Below are positions 40,555-50,933 of a DNA stretch of 64,000 bases, piece after piece. The notes below the pieces were generated by a model that was not told the DNA's origin, ran no database searches, and saw nothing but the letters and a program-made list of their open reading frames with translations. Positions within the stretch are counted from its first letter, which is position 1. Every line of letters begins with the position of its first letter. This DNA is from Persicaria tinctoria (lineage: Eukaryota > Streptophyta > Magnoliopsida > Caryophyllales > Polygonaceae), in NCBI GenBank assembly GCA_037127255.1, contig JBANSL010000014.1:1242501-1306500 (forward strand), read 5' to 3'. The position numbers were made by a program, and so were the translations under genes.

Positions 40555-43499
40555 TCTATATTATAATACTAAAGGAGAAGTCGCCTAAGACATGTGGCGA
40601 CTTCTCCTTTAAAGTAGGACATTTTTGTTAGAAAATTAATTTAGATTATTAATTTAAAGTAGGATTTTTAAGTTAGAAATTATTGTTTGGATATAGCTTC
40701 TCCTTTAAAGTAGGACTTTTTAGTTAGAAAATTAATTTAAAGTAGGATTTTTTAGTTTGAAAATTATTGTTTGGATATGCCATATATTTACTAATTAAAA
40801 AAAAGATATGGTGCATATATATATTGTTTGGAGGTTTGGATATGCCGATATATTTGCTAAAAAAGCAAAACAAATATGTGCCATATTATAATTGCATGTA
40901 GATATATCCTATAATCGTATAATTGCATACAAAGATCCGTATATATGTTAGATCCTATAATTGCATGAACAAAGATATGCCGTATTGGATATGCCGATAA
41001 AATTGCATGCAGGTATATATAATTGCAACCGACCAAAAAAAAATTAATGAAATATCATCTAGATAATAATTAAAACCGAATCCAAAACCAAATCCACATG
41101 ATCGATGAAGTTATAATTGCAGGAAGATATATCTAATCTACATCTAAATATCTAAATAATAAGTAAAAGATGATGATCCGTATATATCCTATAACTAAAA
41201 CCAAATCTACATATGATGAGCCGTAATTGTCCAACTAAAAGATACGGAACAGATAAAATCAAATCCAACTATTTTGCAATATTCGAAATAAAATATATGC
41301 CTTGTATCTCTTCTCTATATATTGAGTTAGTAATCTCATGATATTTCTTATGAAAAGCTTTTTTCAACTGAGCTGGATTAGATTGTCCACAATGACAAAT
41401 GATAAAGGTAAGGTGCCTTGAGAAGAATAATAGAAAGGTTCGAAAAAAAGTAGTTAAATATTTAATTTATGCGTTTGCGTGGATTCATTTTGATTTAATT
41501 TAGTTCAATCCATTGATCTCATGTTTGTGTGTTATCGGAGAAATAGATTTATACTCATCCCATTGTCATGATTTAGTTGGTATTATAAAAATCAAAATTT
41601 GTTGATGACAGTGCATATTTGTGCATCTCATTGCTACGTGATACTTTCATCTTTCAAAATTTAGAGGTATTTGACCTTATTTGTTGTATCACCGAGTAAA
41701 TGTGTAGAGCTGTTATTATGTATCATCTCCAGGATGCTCATCAACACAAAATTGACTTAAAAAATATAAGAAGAAATGATATATGCACAATTCAATCGAT
41801 TGATTTGTTTAATGATAAGCTTCGTCGACATGTTGTGGCTTATCTTTAAAATAGGTTTTTTGAGTTAGAAAATTAATTTAAAGTATGATTTTTAAGTTAG
41901 AAAATTATTTACAAATTTAATTAATTTCTGATAATCCAATTAAAAATTTTCTTCTTTGGATATACCATAAATATATTTGATAAAAAAAAATGGCATATAT
42001 ATATAATATATATTGTTTAAATGTTTGGATATGTCGATATATTTGCTAAAAAAATAACTAAAACCAAATTCACGTGATAAAGTTATAATTGCATGCAGAT
42101 AAATCTAAATAACAACTAAACGATGATCCGCATATATCCTAATAACTAAAAGCTTTAGATTGAATATAGAAAAATAAAATAGAAAAATTATTTTTTATGA
42201 AAACTTTTAAAAAAAGAAACAATAAATGGTTTAGAAAATATATTAAAGATTAGGTATCAATAGGTAATATACCCATGTAGTTAGTATTGAAGAAATCTCC
42301 ACCCGGTCAAAATAAATTATAGGTACAAATCTGCATGAAAAGATTATAAATTCATAATCGACCCAAATATAGGCATTTTAAGTTGGTTATCCGTGTGGTG
42401 CTTTCTTCTTTAATATAGGCATTTTAAGTTGGTTATTCATAAATAAATAAATAAAAGTTTTTAAATGTTTAGATTGTAACGATTTTTTTTTCCTTCTCAT
42501 TTTTCTCCAACTGGTTATATTTGTTTAATTGAATAGAAAAAATAATCAATTGCAATATTTTAAATTCATTTTAACAACTTTGTATGGATTTGTCTCAGAG
42601 AGATGTGACCACTTCTCTTAGATATCCTTAATGTAACCGAATTCAATAAGAGAGAATTGAAAAAAAAAAATAGTAGTATTTAATTAGATTTCAATTGTAT
42701 GAACTAAAATGGGGATTTTTTTTTTAAAAAAAATAGGTTTTGAGTGGTTTTTATTTAGATGATAAGATATTTTTAGTTTTCAAATGTACTTTTAATCAAT
42801 TATCCATATAACTATTTAATTAGATATATATTAACTAATCCATTTTTTTAATTTTCTTTCAATAGTAAAAGATCTCTTAAATCATAACTAACCCAATCAA
42901 ATTTCCAACAAATATTCTTTTATATTTCAAATTCGAACCAGTAGATATGTAAGTAACTAACTAATCTCTTCCAAATCATGAATCGTCTACAACAATCTAA
43001 ATCAATAATATCGATAACACCTATCCAAAATTTCTACAACCCTATTTCATTGTGATATATATTCTCTATCTTTTTTTTTTTTTTTTTTTTTGATTAGGAA
43101 ATAATTCGAGACCGGACAGGCCCGGACCTCGAGAGGCCGACAAAGTCGGCAGACGACAAACCGTCATAACTATATTCTCTATCTGTTTCATAACTTCAGG
43201 ATAAAACACAATTTCGCTTTATACTTTTCGGTTCAAATTAATATTTGCGATTTTTTATTTCTTTCTTATTTAAACTATACTTTGCTTCACACATATTTAG
43301 TGTTTTCAACTGTATTTTGATCTATCGTTTTGTATTCAATGTTTCTGTTCGATCATAATATCTTCTTTATGATCTATTTATTTCAATATTATATTATGTA
43401 ATGATGTATGGTAGTAGTTATAAAATAAGGTTCAATTATAAATAGTATATTAATATTAATATTTAAAAAGAACCGCACAAGGTGCGGGTACTAAACTAG
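40555..43499 (+). mobile_element. Non-autonomous Helitron, 2945 bp
   Basis: It starts with TC (TCTATATTATAATACTAAAG) preceded by A at 40554 and ends with CTAG followed by T at 43500, i.e. insertion between A and T. A 3' hairpin CCGCAC-AAG-GTGCGG (43473-43487) lies about ten bases from the CTAG end, as required. Near the 5' end a 15-bp perfect inverted repeat (40571-40585 / 40596-40610) forms another stem. A phrase TTTAAAGTAGGA(C/T)TTTT(T)AGTTAG recurs at about 40610, 40700, 40740 and 41880. No Rep/helicase gene is present. Confidence 0.85.
43072..43170 (-). mobile_element. 99-bp retroposed L1/SINE 3' fragment in the Helitron
   Basis: TATATTCTCTATCT repeats at 43058-43071 and 43171-43184, a 14-bp target duplication. 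Between them, on the minus strand, lie about 77 bases ending in ATTATTTCCTAATCA and a 20-plus-base poly(A). The GC-rich body (GTCGGCCTCTCGAGGTCCGG) contrasts with the AT-rich Helitron. An extremely 5'-truncated L1 or a small SINE are both possible. Confidence 0.75.
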
Positions 43500-43809
43500 T
43501 TTATACCCTAAACCTCTAATAGGTCACTACGGTTGATTATAATTTTTAAAACAAAAAAAAACTAAAATATGACTTTTGATACTTTCAATTCCTCAAAAAT
43601 GCAGAAAGTTCACTTTCCCTCTTTTCAACATAAAATTTCTTCTTCTTCCATTTTAATTTCTAAACATAAAAATGTAACCAAACATTTTTTCCCAGTTCAC
43701 ATGAAATATAATTCCTATGAATTTATTTTCTAGGAAATAATTTTATAGGAATAATACTTCCTACATTTAACCACACCGGCCCTTAATTTAATACTCCCAC
43801 GGGTATATC

Positions 43810-44907
43810 TAGAGTTGGCAAAATCTGACCCGACTCAATCCATTTGAACTGAAACTCAACCGAAATCCGAAAATCTAGTATCATGCACAACCCGAACCCA
43901 AGCCAGACCAATTTTGACCCGATATCTGAATGTACATGAATATAGACAAACCCGACCAGACCATACCCAACCCGACTGTCTTTGACCCCCCTCGAGCAAG
44001 ACCAGACTCATTGTTATAATTACTTTAGTTTTCTTATTTTTAAACACTCAAATAAAGTGATTTACATATAATGAGATCAAATATAAGTAAATAAATGAAG
44101 TTTAATAATCAATAATTAAGATAAAAATAATAATCATCATTTTATAATAAAATTAAATGTGACCCGACTTGACCCAATCCGAACCCAACTCAACCCAAAA
44201 TCCATTTTACTTGAACTTACCCGATCCAATCCAAACCTAACAAAACATACGATATACATACTCGACATATGGTCCGATCCGATATATGTCCAAACCATTG
44301 TTATTAGAATTTCGATCCGGATCTTTAGAATCCTAAAATCCTACTCAGGAGCCCGATCCGGATCTATGCATAGAATCTTTTTTGTGCAAGATCTACTATA
44401 AGATCTTTAGAATCTTTATGGATCGATAGGATCTTACGATCCTACTTGATTCTAAAGATCGTATTTTTATTAAAAATATGTATTTTTCAAACATTGTTTT
44501 CTTTCCTTGATTGATTTTAGGGAGTTTAAATGTATACATTCATGTATAAAGCGCGAAAAATGGCTTAGAGACACTTGTTTTTGAGTCTTTTGATCAATAT
44601 GACAATGTTTAAGGTCGTAAATGTAGCTTTTTATCTCTTGAAACCAAAATATATTGTGTAACTAACATTTTTTTCCTCATTCTAGAACTTTAAATTAAGT
44701 CACTTTGTTGCATATATATTTTTATATATTATATATTTTATTATATTTCAATGCTCTTACGATTCCCTTATGGGATCTTACGATCCGAATCATCCGATCC
44801 ACAGACCCTGATGTGATTCGAGCCTAGAATCCCGATCTTAATAACCTTGGTCCAAACCTGAATGGGTTTAGCCCAACCCGATCCGAACAACTCAATTGCC
44901 ACCTCTA
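43810..44907. mobile_element. hAT element (outer), CCCGACC/GACCCG-rich arms
   Basis: Ends TAGAGTTGGCAAAA and TTGCCACCTCTA are inverted. Flanks GGTATATC (43802-43809) and AGTATATC (44908-44915) match at 7 of 8 positions, the 8-bp hAT duplication. The arms repeat AACCCGA/TCCAA-type words. A second hAT-type MITE is inserted at 44296-44849. No transposase. Confidence 0.75.
44296..44849. mobile_element. hAT-type MITE (inner), 554 bp
   Basis: A perfect 8-bp duplication GTCCAAAC lies at 44288-44295 and 44850-44857. Ends CATTGTTATTAG and, in reverse, CAAGGTTATTAAG; both continue into GATCC/GGATC-rich sequence (CGATCCGGATCT, ATTCTAGGCTCGAATC). Confidence 0.8.
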
Positions 44908-44915
44908 AGTATATC

Positions 44916-45799
44916 ATATAAACATAAAAGCATTTAAAAAATTAGTTAAAAAGTTATGTTTTGTATAAATAATAGACGAAAGGAGTACTAAACTATATTC
45001 TTTATAAGCCATAGAAGGTAGTTATTTTATCTCTCAAACTTGTGCATTTTCAAGTGTACAAATCCAACATAGTTTATATGTAAACGATATACGTGTATAT
45101 GTAAACGACATTGGGGGCCAAAGTCAAAGTTTGCAACATAAATATAACGTAGGAATGAAGGGATCGAAAAAATCTAACAAATGGGAATGAAACAAATAAA
45201 AATGGTGGGGTACAAAAATACTGTACAATACAATACAAAGGTGATCGAGTCGGTCACTCATCCCAATCTCAGCCATGAATTTAACATCATTAACTGAATT
45301 GATTGACAGTGAAGTCCAGCCGTGAAGATAACGGGGCCGGCCCAAATGCATGATATTTGCCCAAACCGAGTAGTTTGATAATCCCTCATTACTTTAAAAA
45401 CAAATGTTATTTTATTATTTAATTTATGTGTGTTTTTTTTTTAAAATTAAAATATATTAAAATATCAATTTTTTATTTATATAATTTTATACTACAATTT
45501 ATCAGTTATAATTATGAACTTATAAATAATAAATTATATACTACGTATACAATTTTTTATCTATATAATAAATTTTATACTACAAATTTTTTTTTACAAG
45601 TAATAAAGAATTAATTAGTGTTTAGTAGAACTAAAAAGGGCATATGAGTGTTTTTGTAACTAGTTTTAAAATCTTTATTTGAATAATTATAATATTTTGT
45701 GATAAATTTGCTATTGTTATTATGTCATTCAAACATATACCTTACTCCATATAGCTAAAACCGTCGCCAAACATACGACGTTATCGGTGATTGCTCCAG
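44916..45799. other. Intergenic, no gene seen
   Basis: AT-rich, with short frames only. Nothing recognisable. Confidence 0.4.
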
Positions 45800-46490
45800 C
45801 CCTCGTAAACGATATACGCGACGTTACTCGGGCTTCCACCTTCGAGTCTGCGGCCGTTCGCACACCTCTTTGGAATGTGGGATTATGATCAGTTTCAACA
45901 GAGGATGTGAAATGAAGACGGTGAAAGACACTTACATGCTCACCTACTTGGATCAAATTCGACATAGATGTCATCACTTTCATGGATGGCATAGTTTCTA
46001 CAGGTCGAAAGTGTCATGGCAAGTCCATCTACTAATAGGCGTAGGAACCCATAACTACAACGTTTTTTCACCAAGGTGGGGTGAAATGATGGCGGCTCCT
46101 GATACAGAGTATTTGGTGTAGGTATCCTTCTCAGGCTGGTTTCAGCTAACTCATAGCTTTGAAACCAGCCTGCGAAGGAACACCAAATACATCAGGACTC
46201 AGGAGCCGCCATCACTCAAAACACCTTAGTGAAAGTGTCGTAGTGATGGGTTCGTACGCCCATTAGTAGATGAACTTGCAACCTGCAGGTGCTGGGCCAT
46301 CCACGAAACGTAACAACATCCGTGATTAGATCCATATAGTAAGTATGTACGTACGTAGATGCATATATTTCACCGTCTTGATTTCACATCCGCCGTTGAA
46401 ACCAATCATTATTCATACCCTACATTGCAAAGAAGTGGAAAGGGCGGGGCGCAAAGGTCGAAGATCGAGTGAAGTCGATATAGCGTTGTT
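45800..46490. repeat. Long imperfect inverted repeat (hairpin locus), 5-nt loop
   Basis: The centre is AGCTA-ACTCA-TAGCT at 46144-46158. The arms extend at least 275 bp each (45871-46143 and 46159-46430), with many mismatches and a few indels, and weaker similarity continues to about 45800 and 46490. The inner stem is tight: CAGGCTGGTTTCA pairs with TGAAACCAGCCTG, then GTATTTGGTGT with ACACCAAATAC. Beyond it pair GGCGGCTCCTGA/TCAGGAGCCGCC and CATCTACTAATAGGCGTA/TACGCCCATTAGTAGATG. A transcript would form a long hairpin suitable for Dicer-like processing. Neither arm matches a miRNA I know. Confidence 0.75.
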
Positions 46491-47690
46491 AGTTGGCTCT
46501 ATAACAACGTGCTAATTACAATATTGAAGATGGTTGAGTTTTGTGTTTGGGATCTCAGCGTATGTATGTGTTACAGGGGATCCTCACTGCTCTTATATAG
46601 ATAGTATATATCACAAATTTAGTAAAAGGTGTACCTAACCCGAACCCTATATGGGTGTCGCTCGTTATACATGATCCATCGGTCTAATTCATTCGTAAAT
46701 TGCCTACATATCTAATGTTGGCAGTTGAATATACATACATGCTTATACAATGCAAGTGCAATCAAACCGCCCACCACATCCCCACAGTTGCAATTGTATG
46801 AGCTCGCTCTAATTCATTCTAATTCTTGAATTGGTAAATAAAGAGCGACCATTCCGGGGTTCGAATCGGGGACCTGTGACTATTATCCACAAGTCCGAGA
46901 ATGACTTTACTCTTACAACTTTGCACACATAACTTGTGATTACAGGTTGATTATTTACAGCACAGAATGGAATCATCACAAACAAGCTTGTCCAAACAAA
47001 CAAGAAACATCACAAAGAGGTAACCAATTACACTGATTTGATTTTGTAGTCTACTTTTTCTTCCCATTACCTATATTATGGATTTTTGGTGAGGACTTGT
47101 AGCACGCCAACAAAGCCCATCCCATCTCTAGGTCCATGTCTGGGCTCGAGCGGCCCAAGCCCCCTCGATCTGGCCCTAAATATATATGATCAAACACCAT
47201 ACTTTGGAAAAACTATTTTGTATCGCCTTTTTTTCCCTTTTCATTCAAATCAATTATTGTTACTATTATTTTATACATAGTATATAATAAAGGAGAAGTC
47301 ATTTGAGATATTTTTAACCAATTGTATTTTCCCCATTAAATAATAGTACAATATAGTAATATATATACTCAAGATAAGATTATACTAATTTTTTTTATCC
47401 AATTCCACTTAATCAATATAGAAATATATGCTTAAAATAGTGTTTTACCCAATTTAGTTAGATATTGATATATTTTTTAGAAGATTAATATAGCAATATA
47501 TGTTTAAGATACTATTTTACCAAATTTTGTTAGATATCGATATATTTTTACAAGATTTAACCCATATTTGTTAATTATGGATACATTATATTATATCGCT
47601 TTTTACTGATAGTCAATTAAACATATTAGAAGTAATTAATTAGTTAAACCTGTGTTAATACAAAATTTATTTAAAATAAAATAATATATA
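46491..47690. other. Intergenic; tRNA B-box-like word and Helitron-like 5' word
   Basis: At 46855-46872 GGGGTTCGAATCGGGGAC resembles a tRNA B box but no tRNA fold or A box was found. At 47280-47300 TATAATAAAGGAGAAGTCA resembles the 5' end of the 40.6-kb Helitron, without a matching 3' end. No gene. Confidence 0.4.
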
Positions 47691-47928
47691 CTCCCTCCGT
47701 CTAAAAATACATGGGCTTTTACTATTCATGCACGTTTTTTTAGGAGTTAAAAACTATATAAAATATTAAATTTTTTATTAATTTATTTTAATAATTACAA
47801 AATTATTATCAATAAGTTTATAATTATTAAAAAAAAATTATTAAAAAAGTTATTATTTTATATAGTTTTTACCTCCTTAAAAAAACGTGCGTGAATAGTA
47901 AAGCCCATGTATTTTTAGACGGAGGTAG
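47691..47928. mobile_element. Stowaway MITE, 238 bp
   Basis: Ends CTCCCTCCGTCTAAAAATAC and inverse, TA at 47689-47690 and 47929-47930, with internal inverted GTGAATAGTAAAGCCC. It lies about 290 bp upstream of the PPR gene start and could influence its promoter. Confidence 0.9.
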
Positions 47929-48220
47929 TATAGTATAGCGGTAATTAGAGTCAATATTTAATTATAAGGTATTTTATACGTTTTTTAATATTAAGTAAAT
48001 TAATTATAAGTTATGGTATATTGGGTTTCCTAACTTACCTGTTAATTATTTAACTCCCTCACGGTTAAGGTATATTGGGCCCTAGTTGGGCTGAATGAAA
48101 CCCGGTCCAAAAAAGTCGAATCCGTCAACCCAAAAATCATAACATGTGATGTCCGTGTTGAGTTTGCGCAGTGGAATGGAGGTGGAGGGCAACAGGGGCA
48201 TCGGATGACCTAAAAAGGAA

Positions 48221-50380
48221 ATGGGTCCGGCAGATGCTTTGTGTTCGAAGATGACATTCAGGGCGGTCAAATTTAAAAACCTTCACAGATCATACTGCAC
48301 GCACTTTCAGTTTCCGGTGTCTTACAATTCCCGGATTTATAACTATGCTCGCCAGGGTGATATCCCTAATGCTCGCCAGTTGTTCGATAAAATGCCCCAT
48401 AAAAGTATCAGTTCCTGGAACTCCATGATCGCGGGTTACTTCCAAAACTATAAACCCCGTGAAGCCCAGCGCCTGTTCGACGAAATGCCTAGAAGGGATA
48501 TTGTTTCCTGGAACAATCTGTTGTCAGGGTATGTGAAAAACGGGATGGTGGATGAAGCACGGAAGGTGTTCGATAAAATGTCTGAAAGAAATGTTGTGTC
48601 ATGGACTTCAATGGTTAGAGGGTATGTGCAGAAGGGTATGCTTGCTGAAGCGCAATCTTTGTTTGAGCGAATGCCGGAGAAGAATTTGATTTCTTGGACT
48701 GTAATGATAGGAGGCTTGATTCAAGGTGGACGAATTGACGAGGCACGGAGGTGCTTTGATGAGATGCCTGAGAAGGATGTGGTCGCTAGGACGAATATGA
48801 TAACAGGGTACTGTCGGGTAGGTAGGATGGTGGAAGCGCGGCAGCTCTTTGATGAGATGCCTAAGAGGAATGTTGTTACTTGGACAGCAATGATCAATGG
48901 GTACGCGCAGAATAAAAAGATTGATCTTGCTAGGAAGCTTTTCGAAGTCATGCCAGAGAGGAACGAGGTATCTTGGTCAACAATGCTGATGGGTTATGTT
49001 CAATGCGGACGAATGAAGGAAGCTTCAGAGCTGTTTAATGCAATTCCAGTGAAGACAATTGGAATTTGTAATGGGATGATTCTTGGTTTCGGTCAGAATG
49101 GGGATCTGGCCAAGGCAAAACAGACGTTTGATAATATGCAGGAAAGGGATGAATGGACTTGGAGTTCAATTATTAAGGTGTATGCAAGTCATGGACTTGA
49201 TTGGGAGGCCATCTATACATTTATCTCGATGCAACAGCTAGGAATTAGACCCACTCCCCTTTCTCTGATCAGCATTCTTTCCATCTGTGCAAGCTTGGCT
49301 ACCCTTGACCATGGTAGACAGATTCATGCCAAGTTAGCAAGGCTACAATTTGACGATGATGTGTTTGTTTCTTCTGCTTTGATAACAATGTACATTAAGT
49401 GTGGTGATCTCCAGAAGGCAAAGCTAGTATTTGACAGGTTTCCTTCAAAGGATGTTGTTATGTGGAACTCTATGATCACAGGTTATGCACAACATGGATT
49501 AGGTTTCGAGTCTTTGAAACTATTTGATGAAATGTGTTCCTTTAGTTTCTCACCAGATGATGTGACTTTAGTTGGGATTCTCTCTGCCTGTAGCTACTCA
49601 GGAATGGTGAAAGAAGGACGTGAGATTTTTAACTCAATGAAATCAAGGTACCGGGTTGACCCGGGAGCTGAGCATTATACGTGTATGATTGATCTGCTCG
49701 GTAGAGCAGGCCTTTTCAATGAAGCAAAGGAAATGATCAATAGCATGCCAGTAAAAGCAGATGCTGCTATTTGGGGTGCTTTATTAGGTGCCTGCAAACT
49801 CCATATGAACACAGATTTGGCTGAAGTTGCTGCAGCGAAACTTGTCGAGCTTGAACCAAAAAATTCAGGGAACTATATCCTGCTATCCAATGTATACTCA
49901 ATAAAAGGAAGGTGGCGCGATGCTTCCAAGGTACGCGCAAAAATGAAAGCTCGGAAAGTGAGTAAATCACCAGGATGTAGCTGGATAGCGGTAGAGAAGA
50001 AAGTGCATGTCTTTGGTGGGGGAGATCATGATGCACATCCTGACCTCCAAATGATAATTAGAATGTTAGAGAAGCTTAGCGGGAGATTACGAGAGGCAGG
50101 CTATGAACCAGACAGTAGTTTTGTGCTGCATGATTTGGATGGAGAGGAGAAGGCTAATACTTTGGGTTACCATAGTGAGAAGCTTGCTGTGGCCTTTGGA
50201 CTTCTGAAGTTGCCGCAAGGGATGCCAATAAGGGTAATGAAAAACCTAAGAGTTTGTGGTGATTGTCACTCAGCAATCAAGTTGATAGCAAAGGTCACTG
50301 GCCGAGAGATCATATTGAGAGATACAAACAGATTCCATCACTTCAGAGACGGCATCTGCTCTTGTAGAGACTACTGGTGA
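48221..50380 (+). CDS. PLS-DYW pentatricopeptide repeat protein, mitochondrial RNA editing type
   Basis: The gene encodes 719 residues in a single exon, as usual for plant PPR genes. The ATG at 48221 is the longest start; an in-frame Met at 48251 (MTFRAVKFKNLHRSYCTHF) gives a better mitochondrial presequence. About a dozen tandem PPR motifs follow (repeated VVSWNxM..GY...G...EAR.LFD.MP.R units), then E motifs, then a C-terminal DYW domain: HSEKLAVAFGLL supplies HxE, CGDCH supplies CxxC, and the end is CSCRDYW. All zinc-binding residues of the cytidine-deaminase-like domain are present. The arrangement and many segments closely resemble Arabidopsis At1g56690. It probably edits specific C-to-U sites in an organelle transcript. 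Tail to tail with the polygalacturonase gene. Confidence 0.95.
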   Translation: MGPADALCSKMTFRAVKFKNLHRSYCTHFQFPVSYNSRIYNYARQGDIPNARQLFDKMPHKSISSWNSMIAGYFQNYKPREAQRLFDEMPRRDIVSWNNLLSGYVKNGMVDEARKVFDKMSERNVVSWTSMVRGYVQKGMLAEAQSLFERMPEKNLISWTVMIGGLIQGGRIDEARRCFDEMPEKDVVARTNMITGYCRVGRMVEARQLFDEMPKRNVVTWTAMINGYAQNKKIDLARKLFEVMPERNEVSWSTMLMGYVQCGRMKEASELFNAIPVKTIGICNGMILGFGQNGDLAKAKQTFDNMQERDEWTWSSIIKVYASHGLDWEAIYTFISMQQLGIRPTPLSLISILSICASLATLDHGRQIHAKLARLQFDDDVFVSSALITMYIKCGDLQKAKLVFDRFPSKDVVMWNSMITGYAQHGLGFESLKLFDEMCSFSFSPDDVTLVGILSACSYSGMVKEGREIFNSMKSRYRVDPGAEHYTCMIDLLGRAGLFNEAKEMINSMPVKADAAIWGALLGACKLHMNTDLAEVAAAKLVELEPKNSGNYILLSNVYSIKGRWRDASKVRAKMKARKVSKSPGCSWIAVEKKVHVFGGGDHDAHPDLQMIIRMLEKLSGRLREAGYEPDSSFVLHDLDGEEKANTLGYHSEKLAVAFGLLKLPQGMPIRVMKNLRVCGDCHSAIKLIAKVTGREIILRDTNRFHHFRDGICSCRDYW

Positions 50381-50933
50381 TTGTGAAGTAATGCATCCAT
50401 CTTCGTCCTTCATCATAGGATTCCTAATGTTCCGAAATCTGAAAGGTTCTGCTTCTGAGGAGGAAATATGACTACGTTCTAGAAGATGAGTACTCTCCTG
50501 TCTCGTAAACCGCCAAGTGGCAACAAAGTGGCCTCGAGGCGATGCTCTGAAGAGAATTTTTCGAAGCAGGTTCTAGCAAAGTTTACTTTAAGATCATTAT
50601 AATTATATTCAGTGGACAATTATACTTTATGCACTCTCCATATAACCAGATTCCTGGGCCTTTACAATGCATAATTTGGTTCAGTGTTGTTCAATTATTT
50701 GTTTTCCAGTCTGCAGAGTTATTTTACTGGTGAAAGTACTAATATATGTGAGCTGTAAGCAGTCAAAATGTTAAAAAAGGCAGAAAACTAGAAATTTTAC
50801 ATTTGCTGATAATATAGTAGTATCCCATGATACATTCATTAGGTTGTTTTCAAACCTGCAACCCTCTTCTTTTATCTACCCTGCATACTTCTAAAGACCT
50901 TACACAATCATATTGCTATGTCTTTTTGTTTTA
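50381..50933. other. Shared 3' intergenic region of PPR and polygalacturonase genes
   Basis: 553 bp between convergent stop codons. It must hold the polyadenylation regions of both genes; no other feature is seen. Confidence 0.6.

Noticed and set aside
46090..46200. Known conserved microRNA in the hairpin core
   Set aside because: Compared from memory with common plant families (miR156-miR408 types); no match, so only a candidate hairpin is claimed.
46850..46880. Possible tRNA or SINE (B-box-like GGTTCGAATC)
   Set aside because: No A box, acceptor stem or poly(A) tail could be placed; left as an unassigned word.
47280..48060. Second Helitron
   Set aside because: Only the 5' word TATAATAAAGGAGAAGTC is seen; no TC start, 3' hairpin or CTRR end.
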